Source: Ailanthus altissimus (Eukaryota; Streptophyta; Magnoliopsida; Sapindales; Simaroubaceae). Taken from it: a stretch of 64,000 nt of DNA. The position numbers and the translations under genes were made by a program. Below are positions 12,475 through 22,757 of the stretch, in pieces (the stretch's first letter is position 1; every line of letters starts with the position of its first letter). Below the pieces are notes generated by a model. The model was not told the origin of the DNA. It saw nothing but the letters and a program-made list of their open reading frames with translations, and did no database searches. The stretch covers positions 16,216,501 through 16,280,500 of the forward strand of contig OX327690.1 in the NCBI GenBank assembly GCA_946807835.1. The letters run 5' to 3'.

Positions 12475-14018
12475 TGACACGTCCAGAATATATTAGTTTA
12501 TTCTCAAGTGCAAGATTGTCGAAGTAATAAATAATCCGGTGAGAACAGGGTCGATCCATAGGGAAATAGAATTAAAGTTACAAACTATAAATACTTTAAA
12601 AACAATTAAAGCAATATAAAATGTTTGCAAATAATAATTCAATTAACCAACTAAAATAAAAGCTAAGATTAGGAGATCCACTCTTGATATATGAAATAAG
12701 AACATATTCAACTCTTTTTATAACTTAATTGGAATCTTTACATAAAGTAGGTTCCACTCTGAAGATATAACAATTAAATTTTATCACTATTTATATATTA
12801 ACTTGTACTAATTTCTTTCAATTATTATACACTAAATCTTACAAATAGGTTCAAGTATTTATTATGCCAATATTTATATTTGTCTACAATAAATTAAGAC
12901 TCCCACTTTACAAGAAAGGGTATCTACGCCAAATTTTGTAAATAGTTTCAAGAATTTATTGTTCCAACTATTAAAATTGTCTATAATAAATTAAGATACA
13001 TCACTTTACAAGAAATGGTATTAATATTGCAAATAAAATAAATACATCATATATAAATTTGTATAACTTAAAAATGAAACATTAAATTCATGAATAAGAG
13101 TTAAGTATATCTTATTACATTGCCAAAAGTTTTACCCTTTCACCTTAGCAAAAAGTAAATTACTTGGATATAATAAAACTAAAGAAAAAAAAAAGATGGA
13201 AGAAGAGATAACATAACTTTAAAATAGTAAACATGAGAAATATTACTACAAAGAGATAATACAAAAAATAAGTATTTTGAACTAAAATCTAATTCTCTAA
13301 TTACATACTTTGGACATAAACATGCCACATATTTATAGAAAAATATAGATAAATCAAGACAAATGAAGAGAGAACTATTTGGATGATAAAAGTCAAGAAG
13401 GGTGGCAACTAATTTGCATTGACTATCATTAATATACCTATTTGATTAGACCATTTCGAATTGATGTGGTCTGAATTAGCTTTCACTTAAAAGAGCAAAG
13501 TTTTAGATAAGTCTCTTATATTTTCAAATTGATTATCATTAATGTACCCACTTGACTATCTAATTTAGAATTGATGTAGTCCAAAATTAGCTTTCATTCA
13601 AAAGATTTAAGTTATAGATAAGTCTTTTATCTTTCGAGTTTGAGTTGCTCATATGTATTTTTATAGTTATGAACCAAATACTGATAATTATTCGGACTGA
13701 GCCTGTATTGTTGATCAATTCTGTTCTAGGCTATTTTCACCATCTAATCGCTCAAATTTTAAATGCCTTGTAAAATATATTATGTTATATTATTGAGTCA
13801 GCTCTTCACAGGATCAAGAATCACTCAAATTGGATTCCTAGGTAAATAGTTATGCCCATTTTACCGAACCTACCACAAAATAGTTAATAGTTAATTAGGT
13901 ACAATATTGTAAACATACTTAAGTTAGGGGGAGAGGGGGGAGAAGGGATTAAAGACACTAGTAATACAAAACAATAATGCAAAACCCTTATTAAATGTGT
14001 AATTTCAAGTGTTCATCA
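12475..14018 (-). repeat. 3' LTR of the gypsy element
   Basis: It spans TGACACGTCCAGAATAT to AAGTGTTCATCA on the plus strand, 1544 bp. It pairs with 22758-24161 (1404 bp). Differences are scattered substitutions and small indels. The flanking duplication GCAAT lies directly on its left. Confidence 0.93.
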
Positions 14019-14030
14019 CCCCCCCAACTA
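14019..14030 (-). other. Polypurine tract of the gypsy element
   Basis: On the minus strand a GTTGGGGGGG run directly precedes the first bases (TGATGAAC) of the 3' LTR. This is the expected position and composition of the plus-strand primer for reverse transcription. Confidence 0.85.
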
Positions 14031-15383
14031 GCTTATTGCTAGTTCTTAATAATTCAAGCATAAATAAAATTTGAACACTACCTAAGTATTTCAAACAAAA
14101 TGTCAGTTCAAGAACACAATTGCTATTAAGGTTAATTCAATCATAACTTCCAAAATTTTGTGTGTGTGTGTGTGTGTATGAATTAAGCTGAAACCTTCTT
14201 ACCACAAACCACAACATATATAGCCTTAAAATTTTTCTCCAAATAAAAGCCTCAACTCTATATTCTCACAAGTGAATAACTGTTTAACGGGTTAGAATTT
14301 CACTCACGGAGTTGAAAAAACAGATAATCACTCAAAAAAAGGTTACATCTAAGAATAGACAGACAAAGTAACATTGATCCAAAGATAGGAAAATTAATTA
14401 TTTAGAGTCAAATCATTCTTGCCATATACTAACTTCATGACTTTAATTATTTTATGCGAATCTTACGAATAGAAAGTCCGGTGATAAAATTGCTTCCTTA
14501 TGACTTTTGTTTTCTAAAATTAAAAGAAACTTTATTGAACTGAATTGACTTTTTTTTTTTTTTCTCCTTTTTTATACTTTTATTTCTTGGAAGACATAAG
14601 GAATAATTATAAAATAAGAGCAATTTCTCACCATAATACTTCTCCATAATAATTTTTTTTAATCATCTTTCAGTTAAGCAACCAAATCATTCCTCGTCTC
14701 AAATAATGTCACTCTAAATAAAAATTAACTATTTTAAAAGATGAATGAAAATTCGTAAACTGTTATCTCAAACCTTTCCACTTACTCACAAAACATGTGT
14801 GAGTTTAGAAAATAATATGTATACTTAAACATGAAAATTTTCTTGGCTATATATATTGAATCATCTATTTTATCACAAGGCTTAGTATTGTGCTTAAGAA
14901 ATAATTTCAAAAGTTATTCTTTAGTAACCTAGATAGAAAAAGTGATTTAAACTAAACAATTTTAAGATCATACCTCGATAGTAAAGCAAGTCTATTTATG
15001 CAAGAGTTACCAAAAACTTAAGCGACAAATAAATATACATAAAATGCATTAAAAATAAACCAATTAGAATGCGTTTCAAAATTTCAGTAATGTACTATTT
15101 ACTCTACCATTCTAAAACTAGAATGCGTCTCAAGAATGCATAAGTGAACTTTTTACTCACGCCATTCATGATGAATTTTCTTTTTAGAGAATAAAGTGAT
15201 AACAAAAAAAAAATTAACACTAATATTATATATCAACTACAATCCCCCCAACCAGATTGAGACATTGTCTTCAATGTTAAAATATAGAAAGAGTGGAATA
15301 TAGAAGATATCACATGAAACATCTTTTTTTTGGAAATAAAATAAGTTATAAAAAATACTTAAAAATACGTAAAAGTAGATAAA
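14031..15383 (-). other. 3' untranslated region of the gypsy element
   Basis: No coding similarity was found in about 1.35 kb between LOG and the polypurine tract. It holds a (TG)n microsatellite at 14159-14180 and a long T run at 14551-14564. Near 15240-15280 there is a second G-rich run and a small hairpin, listed separately. Confidence 0.7.
15241..15280 (-). other. Conserved hairpin plus second G-run in the 3' region
   Basis: On the plus strand CCCCCCAACC is followed by ACATTGTCTTCAATGT, an inverted repeat with 6-bp arms and a 4-base loop. On the minus strand this reads as a hairpin followed by GGTTGGGGGG. A similar ACATTG-type hairpin followed by a G-run is familiar from the 3' regions of Tat/Athila-type elements. 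Here it lies 1.2 kb before the true polypurine tract, so it may be the ancestral 3' end or an internal plus-strand priming site. Confidence 0.5.
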
Positions 15384-16037
15384 CTACAGACGAAGAGTCA
15401 AATTTATCTTGCATTTTTTTTTACTATCATCAATATACGAATCTATCTGACACATTATTGGATCAAATAGAGGTATAAAAACTTATAATTCATCGAGTAA
15501 CTGATCAACAGTTGAAGTAGAAATAAAGATTCATCGTGCTGCAGATGAGATGAATTAGTTTTTCACCGTATAGTCTAGAAAAGATAACGACTCATCATAA
15601 AAACCATTAATATTTAATAAACCAATGGGTTTTTGGTGGATTTGCAATTGTGCCCATAAGATAATTTGAAAAATTTCCTCCAAAGTTTCAAAAACTCTAG
15701 GTAGAGCAATGAAGGCATCAGCATTGCAAAGCATAAGAGACATTTGCTCATGGGTTGATGATACATATTACTCATCCTCAATTATTTTTCATATAATATT
15801 TCTAACAGCTAGAGCTTTCTGTATGATACCCAAAACTCGACTGCCTTTTTTTTGTGCAGCTGTTGCCACACATCCCATTAATCAACGACTACCCCTCTCA
15901 TATACTAAATGAATTTTTTGCTCAGCTAACACCTTACCAAGGATTTTTGCCGTTTCTACAAACTCTCCAATTTTTTCAGGGCTAATTCTATAAAAGACAC
16001 AAATTTTTGTGAATTTACGAGTTGATGTTCCTTCCAT
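15384..16037 (-). pseudogene. LOG-like: LOG-like cytokinin riboside 5'-monophosphate phosphoribohydrolase, intron-free, decayed
   Basis: LOG enzymes cleave cytokinin nucleotides to release the active free base. The minus strand matches the whole family length of about 215 residues. The start is MEGTSTRKFTKICVFY (ATG at 16035-16037). It is followed by VLAEQKIHLVYERGS, LMG, VLGIIQKALA, ADAFIALP, TLEEIFQIILWAQLQIHQKP, IGLLNINGFYDESLSFLDY and, after further stops, the tail FISSAAR...DQLLDEL to INLTLRL (TAG at 15384-15386). The signature PGGxGTxxE is changed to PRVFETLEE (about 15675-15701) and the glycine loop GGGS reads ERGS, so the product could not have been active as it stands. A frameshift lies at an eight-base homopolymer (15846-15853). 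There are about six in-frame stops, at least some explained by CGA-to-TGA or CAA-to-TAA change. Plant LOG genes normally have several introns; none is seen here, which suggests passage through RNA. It lies in element orientation between integrase and the 3' LTR. Confidence 0.9.
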
Positions 16038-16102
16038 TATTACACTCACCCTCTCCCTTGAATGATTTTGAGTTTGTATGAAGATGCAAAAATAAACCAA
16101 TG

Positions 16103-16110
16103 TATTTATA
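16103..16110 (-). promoter_or_regulatory. TATA box upstream of the LOG-like gene
   Basis: On the minus strand CTTTATAAATACA places TATAAATA 66 bp before the LOG start codon. That leaves room for a start site about 30 bp downstream and a leader of about 35-40 nt. The start codon context (ATAATGG, A at -3 and G at +4) is good for plants. It suggests LOG had its own promoter instead of depending on the LTR transcript. No expression evidence is available. Confidence 0.5.
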
Positions 16111-16261
16111 AAGCCAGAAGGTGTTGTTAAGTCATATTGGTAGTTGGTTGTTAATGGATAAGATTAAGCTTTAAATGCAAAATTTTTAAAATTGACTATA
16201 GGTGATTGGTTATTGTTGGAGAAGACGTTTGAGGTTGAAATGAAATATTTAACAATAACTG

Positions 16262-16876
16262 TTATAGTAAATATGTACAAGTAATTGTGATTGTGGCTTA
16301 CATCTTCTTCTAGTTTTATGTCTAGAAACGGCTTAAATGCCCTTTATGGGTCGGGGATAGGCTTCACATCTATTTTTCTTATAAATTGGCAAATAAGGTC
16401 TTTTAAAGTCAGATTCCCAAGATTGTATCGCTCATGTTCCTTTAGAAATATGTCTCATAATTCACGAATTACAATATACACATATCTACTAGGATCGTTT
16501 CAAGAGTCGACAAGATATCATCTAAAGACTCCTTACTCAGGTCATCCTTAATGAATCTAATTTTATCTTCGCGATTTATAGACACTATTCCTAAAATGTG
16601 ACAACGTGTGTTGCAAGTCATGTGTGTACACTTGTAACAAACACTTAACCTTTTTGCCCTTCGCTTTTTTGCAAAAGAGCTTTTACCTAAGCTAGGTATG
16701 TAAGAAATTAATGAGTCTGAAAAATCACCTACCAATCTAACTTTGGCTTCAATTAACCAACGTACATCAGTAGGTATATTCAAATTTATTAATAACCTTA
16801 ATCTTTCACATCTTACTTGGTAAATTTTCTTTAAGGCATTTTGAAGCAATGAGGGAAAATATTTTTTCAAATTCAT
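16262..16876 (-). pseudogene. Accessory protein with carla/allexivirus-like cysteine-rich (CRP) domain
   Basis: An uninterrupted 135-residue frame runs from ATG at 16876 to 16469. After one frameshift near 16480 the reading continues in another frame to about 16262, with two stops (near IREL and IPDP), for roughly 200 residues in total. Residues 66-76 form a basic cluster (SSFAKKRRAKR) followed directly by a zinc-finger-like set C80, C83, C88, C92, H93 (CYKCTHMTCNTRCH), then GIVS. This order (basic RRA, CxxC, TRC, GIS-like) matches the cysteine-rich nucleic-acid-binding proteins of carla- and allexiviruses. Those act in silencing suppression or as transcription regulators. The N-terminal 60 residues and the C-terminal extension (HERYNLGNLTLKDLICQF) are not recognised. 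The upstream frame is open for about 16 codons before the ATG. It follows integrase by about 220 bp and precedes LOG by about 220 bp. It could also be an unrelated element-specific zinc-finger protein. Confidence 0.55.
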
Positions 16877-17099
16877 TAGAATATCATCTATTTTTTTAAA
16901 AAATGGGAAGAAAAGAAGGTATCAGTAATTATGGAAAATTGACAAAATTGACTTGAATGTCACAGAGTACCGTTATCCATCACTTAACAGGGGTGTAAAA
17001 CAAAATTTTAATAAAAATACTAAATTAACCTACAAGTATGAAAAAAAAAACAAATAAAGTTAAAAGACGAATATATAAATATGTAAATAAAGATTAATT

Positions 17100-18250
17100 G
17101 GTCTCGTAACAAGGGTCAGATAGGGATACGAATTCTTCATGAAAAGCTTGATTTTTTAGAAACGGCTTGAGTCTTTACCCATTTACCTTAAACACATTAC
17201 CATTTCTAGGATTTTCAATGTCACTTGTTCCATAAGAGTACACATGTTTCACAATAAAATGGCCACTCCATCTTAATATTAATTTTCTAGGGAATATATG
17301 AAGTCGATAATTATAAAGTAAAACCTTCTGACCAACATCAAATGTTTTTCTTTGAATTTTTTGATCATGAAAAGCTTTGATTTTAGCTTTATGAATTTTC
17401 GAATACTCATATGTATTATTCCTCAGTTTTGTAAGTTCATTTATTTGTAATTTACGTATCTATCTAGTAGAATTAAGATTTACGTTAAAAGTTTTAATGG
17501 CCCAGTAGGCTTTATGCTCAAGTTCCACAGATAAGTGACACGATTTCTCGTAAACTATCCTATAATGAGAAATACCCAATGAATTTTTAAAAGAAATTCT
17601 ATAAGCCTAAAGTGCATCATTAAGTCTTAAAGACCAATATTTGCGATTTGAGTTTACAGTTTTTTTCAAAATTTGTTTTTTCTCCCTATTTGCTAATTCA
17701 ACTTGTCTACTTGTCTGAGGATGATAAGGAGTGGCAACTCTATGAGTAATACCATATTTTTTTATTAATATTTTAAATGGCCTATAATGGCTCGAGGGAT
17801 TCCAAATCGACTTAAGATATTTTCTTTCAAAAATTTCATGACTGTGTTATGGTCATTATTTCGACATAGAATAGCCTTAATCCATTTTGAGGCATAATCT
17901 ATTGCGACTAAGATATATGTAAATCCAAATGATAGTGGAAATGGTCCCATGAAATCTATCCCCCAACAATAAAAAATTTCAATAACAAGAATGGGGTTCA
18001 AAGGCATCATGTTTCATTTTGAAATGGATCCAAAATTTTGACAATTTTCACACATTATACAAAATTCATGTGTATCGTTAAATAAAGTAGGCCAATAAAA
18101 TCCACACTGCAAGATTTTTATAGCTGTTTTCTTTGATGAGAAATGTCCCTTACATGCTTCAGAATGACAAAATTCAATAACTCTACTTACCTTATTATCG
18201 GGTATGCATCTTCAAAATATTTGGTCAGGAAAATATTTAAAGAGATAAAG
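17100..18250 (-). pseudogene. int: Gypsy integrase, decayed
   Basis: Integrase joins the cDNA to host DNA. From high to low coordinate the minus strand shows the zinc-binding region with many lesions (18040-18250), then the catalytic core start [31 protein letters not shown] (17765-18010, open) with the first aspartate of the DDE set. The remaining core and the C-terminal segment follow, ending in HFIVKHVYSYG, NGNVFKVNG and RLKPF near 17110-17260. Stops and frameshifts break the frame several times. The ending is that of the Tat/Athila branch, without a chromodomain. Confidence 0.88.
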
Positions 18251-18419
18251 ATCATCCTAATAAAACTTTCTTACCTCAGTTAAAAATTTCTTTTTGTCTT
18301 GAGCATTCCATTGAAGTGGCATTTCTCCAATTACAAGAAAATTAACAATGTTAACATATCAAGGCATTGTAACAATAGAAAATAAAAATTCATTAGGAAA
18401 AGAATAATTAATGGGTGTA

Positions 18420-19830
18420 TTTATGTTGATGAATCTGGTGCTAGTCTTGATAAGTGATCTACAACAACATTCTCATCTTCATTCTTACCCTTGATAGTGA
18501 TGTTAAATTCTTGAAGTAATAGAATCTATCGAATCAGTCTTTGTTTTGCATCCTGTTTTGACATTAAGTACCTTACAATAATATGGTCAGTAAACACAAC
18601 AGTTGAAGAACTAATTAAATAAGAACAAAATTTGTCTAATGTAAATATTATAGCAAGTAATTCTTTTTCAGTTGTTGTGTAATTCATTTGTGCATTGTTT
18701 AAAGTTCTACTTGCAATAAATTATATAGGGTTTACCTTCCTTTTTTCGTCATAATACAGCACCAACAGCATAGCCACTGGCATTACACATGAGCTTAAAA
18801 TGCAAAGATCAGTTAGGAGATTGTATAATAATAGCAGATGTTAAGAGATCAATTAATTTTTCAAACGAAGTTTGACATTCCTGAGTCCACTCAAATGATA
18901 CATCTTTTGCTAAGAGGTTACAAAGAGGTCTAGATATAGCATTAAACTTTTTTATGAACCTTCTATAAAATTTAGTATGTCCTAAAAAGGATCGAACTTT
19001 TCTGACTAATTTTGGTGGGGGCAAATGAGCAATGAGTTCGACTTTTACCTTATCTACTTCAATTCTTTTAGAAGACACTACATGTCCTAAAACAATTCCA
19101 GAAGTAACCATGTAAGAAAATTTTTTCCAATTCAACATAAGACCCTTTTTCTTCACATTGTTTTAAGACCTTTTCTAAGTTTTCAAGACAATCATCAAAA
19201 GAATTTTCAAACACTTCTAAATAATGCTTAAACATGTCACTAAAAATGCTTAACTTACATCTTTGAAATGTTACTGGGGCATTACAAAGTCCAAAGAGCA
19301 TTCTTCTAAAAGCAAAGGTCCCAAAAAAGCATATGAAGGTAGTCTTTTCTTGGTCCTTTAGTGATAAGAATTTGATAATAGCTAGAATAACCTTCTAGAA
19401 AGCAATAGTAGGGATGTCTTTCTACTCTTTCTAAAATTTGATTAATGAATGGTAAGAGAAAATGGTCTTTTCTAGTGGCAGAGTTCAACTTCCTATAATC
19501 TATGAACATTCTCCAACTAGATAAGACTCGAGTTGGTATTAACTCACCTTTTTCATTTTCAATGACTTTGATTCCAAATTTTTTTAGTGTTACCTGAGTA
19601 AGACTTACCCACTTACTATCTGAGATAGGATAGATGATTCCTATTTCAAGTAATTTGAGAACTTCAGCTCTCACTTCTTCTTTCACATGTGGATTTAATC
19701 TTCTTTGAGATTGTTGGAAAGTTTTGGCATTATCTTCTAGGTGTATTCTATGTGTGCAAATCAAAGGATTAATGCCTTTTATATCTTTTAAAGTCCATCC
19801 AATTGCATTTTTATGCATTTTCAATACTTT
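18420..19830 (-). pseudogene. rt-rh: Gypsy reverse transcriptase and RNase H, decayed
   Basis: Reverse transcriptase copies element RNA into DNA. Minus-strand blocks are LKLLEIGIIYPISDSKWVS, SWRMFIDYRKLNSATRKDHF and FLEGYSSYYQI (19306-19824), where the first catalytic aspartate position reads E. Then comes MLFGLCNAPVTFQRC (19068-19301), where the segment carrying the second and third catalytic aspartates is missing from VFENSFDDCLENL. The connection region GHVVSSKRIEVDKVKVE and SFLGHTKFYRRFI follows (18809-19156). RNase H traces (ASRTLNNAQMNYTTTEKE-like) lie at 18430-18780 with stops. The loss of the catalytic block makes the enzyme dead irrespective of the stops. Confidence 0.92.
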
Positions 19831-20329
19831 AATTAACTTACATCCTTCTTGGTGAGTATAGAAGAGATTACCACCGAGTAAGTTTATTTCTCTCTAAGAA
19901 ATGCATATTTCAGTCATTCAGGTAAAGGTTTCAACTTCAACTTTGGAATTTTGTTCTGCTTATCCTCATTTTCTCTTAATTCTTCAAACTTTGGTTTCCA
20001 TTCTTTATTTTTAATCACCTCTACACAGTTAAGTAAATAACATATGTCAAAGATTTTAGGATCTAATTCTATATTTGACTCAAATGAATTCATTAGACAC
20101 ATTTCTAAGGGATCGATAGAACTCTTTTTTAAATATAATCCTCCACAATCATTTCAATTATGTTGGCTTCCTCACTTTCATCATCTTCCTTATGTGGTTG
20201 CTTACACATATTGAAAACATTGAGCTCAAGTGTTATGTTTCCAAATGAAAGCTTCATTACTCTATTTCTGCAATTAATCAAAGTGTTAAAAGTTGTTAAA
20301 AATGGATGACCTAAAATAACAGGTATCGG

Positions 20330-20690
20330 ATTACATTATTTAACAGGTTTTGTGTCCAAGACAATTAAATTCACGGGATATATGAATTTATCAGCTTAAA
20401 CTAAAACATCTTCCACTATCCCTATTGGAACTTTTATTAATCTATCAGCAAGCAAAAGAGTTACAAAAGTTAGTTTTAACTCACCGAGATTGAGCTGTTG
20501 ATAAATTGAATATGGTAGTAAATTCACACTAGCACTAAGATCAAGTAAGGCTTGCTCAATTTTATGACTTTCAATAATACATGAAATTGTAGGACAACTA
20601 GGGTCTTTATATTTCAAAGCATTATTATTCTGAAAAATGACACTTTCCTGTTCAGGTAAAAATGCTTTCTTTTTCACATTCATTTTTCTT
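20330..20690 (-). pseudogene. pr: Gypsy aspartic protease, decayed
   Basis: The minus-strand frame 20396-20683 reads KDPSCPTISCIIESHKIEQ, LLDLSASVNLLPYSIYQQLNL and LLLADRLIKVPIGIVEDVLV. This is the aspartic protease of Tat/Athila-type elements. The active-site triplet, normally D-L-G-A-S in this branch, reads D-L-S-A-S, so the glycine is lost. The frame closes at a stop shortly afterwards. Confidence 0.88.
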
Positions 20691-20762
20691 TTTACTATAC
20701 ATAAATCCTTAATTTTTTTTGCATAAGATAGAACATGTTTAATAGCATCTAATAAAGTAATA

Positions 20763-21507
20763 TTAACTTTTACTTGTTTGAAGATTCATCTTCTTAGCAT
20801 TACGTAATGTATGAGAAAATAGGGATGGAGGTGAGGGTTTGGTGTTTTCTTCACGAAGTGTAGGTTTAACGCTTTCCTTACCCTTAGAGATTGATTCATC
20901 ATTCTCATAAGGTATAGGAATGTATTTTTCAACAATCTTACCATTCCAAAGAGTGATAACTATTTTAACTTGATCCATGTGTTGGCTTCTTGAACTACAT
21001 GCATTTGAGTTATGTTGTCCCTTGGGGTTTAGTTGTGGTTGAGAAGGAAATTTTTCTTTCTCATAAATGTTCAATGTGGATATAAATTTAGCAAGAGTAC
21101 CTTTCAAATCAGTTAATGTTTGAGCATTTTGAGAATTAATAGACTTTTACTTTTCAATGAATGCATGCAAAGTTTCTTCAAGATTTTTCTTAGGAAGTGG
21201 AACATATAGTGCATAACCTTAATGGTTTTGAAAATTTTGGTATGATTGAAAAGGTGGTTGTGAAGCCTGTGCTTGAGTGTTATTCCTCTAACTAAAATTC
21301 AGGTGATTTCGCCAACCAAGATTGCAGTTTTGTGAATATGAGTTATTATTTGACCACTTGAACGTGTTTAGAACATTGGCTTGTTCATGGAGATATTTTC
21401 TAAATACAGGCAAAGTTGGGCAATCATTGGTAGAGTGATCATGGGTTTCATATATGATACACACAATTTCTTGAACAGATTTTAATTGACCACTTTTTTT
21501 CATTTTT
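20763..21507 (-). pseudogene. gag: Gag C-terminal part with zinc-knuckle remnant and linker to protease
   Basis: The frame 21288-21503 has VCIIYETHDHSTNDCPTLP, a knuckle of the CxxC-H-C type in which the second cysteine is tyrosine. It is followed by LHEQANVLNT and NNNSYSQNCNLGWRNHLNFS, typical of the region after gag in this branch. The frame 20763-21107 is a hydrophilic linker (KEKFPSQPQLNPKGQHNSN, then a repeated PSP-rich tail) leading to protease. Confidence 0.8.
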
Positions 21508-21906
21508 AAGGTTTCGACTTTTTTAGCTAGAGATGCTAATTTGGCTTGAAGGTCATGGTCTTTCCTAAGATGATAAATACCCCCACTAGATATAGTGGTT
21601 TGAGTTTTGCTAGGTGCCTCACAGGTACTAACAGTGTTTTAATTTTGAGTATTTTCTGCTAGTAAGTCTAGATAATTCATTGCCTCTTTTAGGTTTGTAT
21701 CCTCAAATGTTCCATTATACATCGTTTTTATCATTTGCCTAACTTGAGATGTTAAGCTCTCATAGAAATTTGAGACTAATCTCTAAGTTTTAAAGCCATG
21801 ATGGGGATATGTATTAAGTAATTCTTTATACTTTTTCCAACATTAGAAAAGGGTCTCTCTTGTTTTTTGGACAAAAGTGGTAATTTGTCTTTTGAAAGAA
21901 TTTGTT

Positions 21907-22407
21907 CTATGGGGAGGAAAATTTTTTTAGGAATTGTTGTTGCATCTCATCCCATAAAGAAATAGATCCTAGTCTAAGGTTTTGTAACCATGTTTTAGCT
22001 TTATCTTTTAAAGAAAAAGGAAAAAGCTTAAGTTGAATTGTGTTTATGCTACAATTTTGGTCATTATACGTGTTACACACTTCTTCAAATTCTTTTAGAT
22101 GTAGGTAAGGGTTCTCTGCATTTAAGTTATGAAAAGTGAGTAAAAGTTGGATAATACCAGGCTTAAAATTAAAATGTATTGCATCTAGAGGAAAAACTAA
22201 GCAAGATGGTGCACCGGTTCGTGTAGAGTTCATGTAATCTCTAAGTGTCCTAGGTCTGTTATGGTCATTATGTTGGGATTGATTATCCCTTGGGTCTATG
22301 AGTCCCTCAATTTGATTATCGGTCATATTGTTAATTGGTGAAGAATGAAAAGTTGAAGGAGAATCCAACAAATTATCAAAGAAAGTTCTGAAATTACCTT
22401 TCACCAA
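21907..22407 (-). pseudogene. gag: Gag (capsid) of the gypsy element, partial
   Basis: The capsid forms the particle that packages element RNA. A 166-residue open frame begins MVKGNFRTFFDNLL and contains RTLRDYMNSTRTGAPSC, FNFKPGIIQLLLTFHNLNAENPY, LHLKEFEEVCNTYNDQNCS and LKLFPFSLKDKAKTWLQNL. These are the retrotransposon gag blocks (PF03732 type) of Tat/Athila elements. The frame is lost at 21907, and the rest of capsid (to about 21510) is present with stops. It lies about 330 bp inside the primer-binding site. Confidence 0.9.
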
Positions 22408-22733
22408 ACGATGAGAATTAGGATCTCGAAATCAACCACTCATAAAAAGAAATAAAAAAAAATACAATAACAATAAATAATACAAGTAAAAAAAATAAAA
22501 TATTAAAATAAGCAAGGCTAACAATAAAATAAAAGTTAGATAAATAGTTAGAAGTTAGATTAGTAAATGTTAGATTAGTCAATATTAGATTAGGATAATA
22601 AAAAGTTAGTAAATAAAAAGCAGGAGGCTTAGCCTTCCATTAAAATAACAAGTGAAGAATAAATAAAGGAAAGCAAGTTAGGAAGCTTAGCCTTCAATGA
22701 AAATAAAACAAAAAAAAAATGTTAATTTCACTT

Positions 22734-22752
22734 TCCTCGACAACAATGCCAA
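22734..22752 (-). other. Primer-binding site, tRNA-Asp-like, decayed
   Basis: On the minus strand TTGGCATTGTTGTCGAGGA lies five bases inside the 5' LTR end. Compared with the tRNA-Asp-type site of Tat/Athila elements all five differences are C-to-T or G-to-A, consistent with decay of methylated cytosines. Confidence 0.8.
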
Positions 22753-22757
22753 AAATT

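Noticed and set aside
15384..16037. LOG as a working host gene
   Set aside because: Several stops, a frameshift and loss of the PGGxGT motif, and it lies inside a dead retroelement.
16291..16551. Plus-strand open frame opposite the CRP-like gene
   Set aside because: It is the antisense of a decayed coding region and shows no motif of its own.
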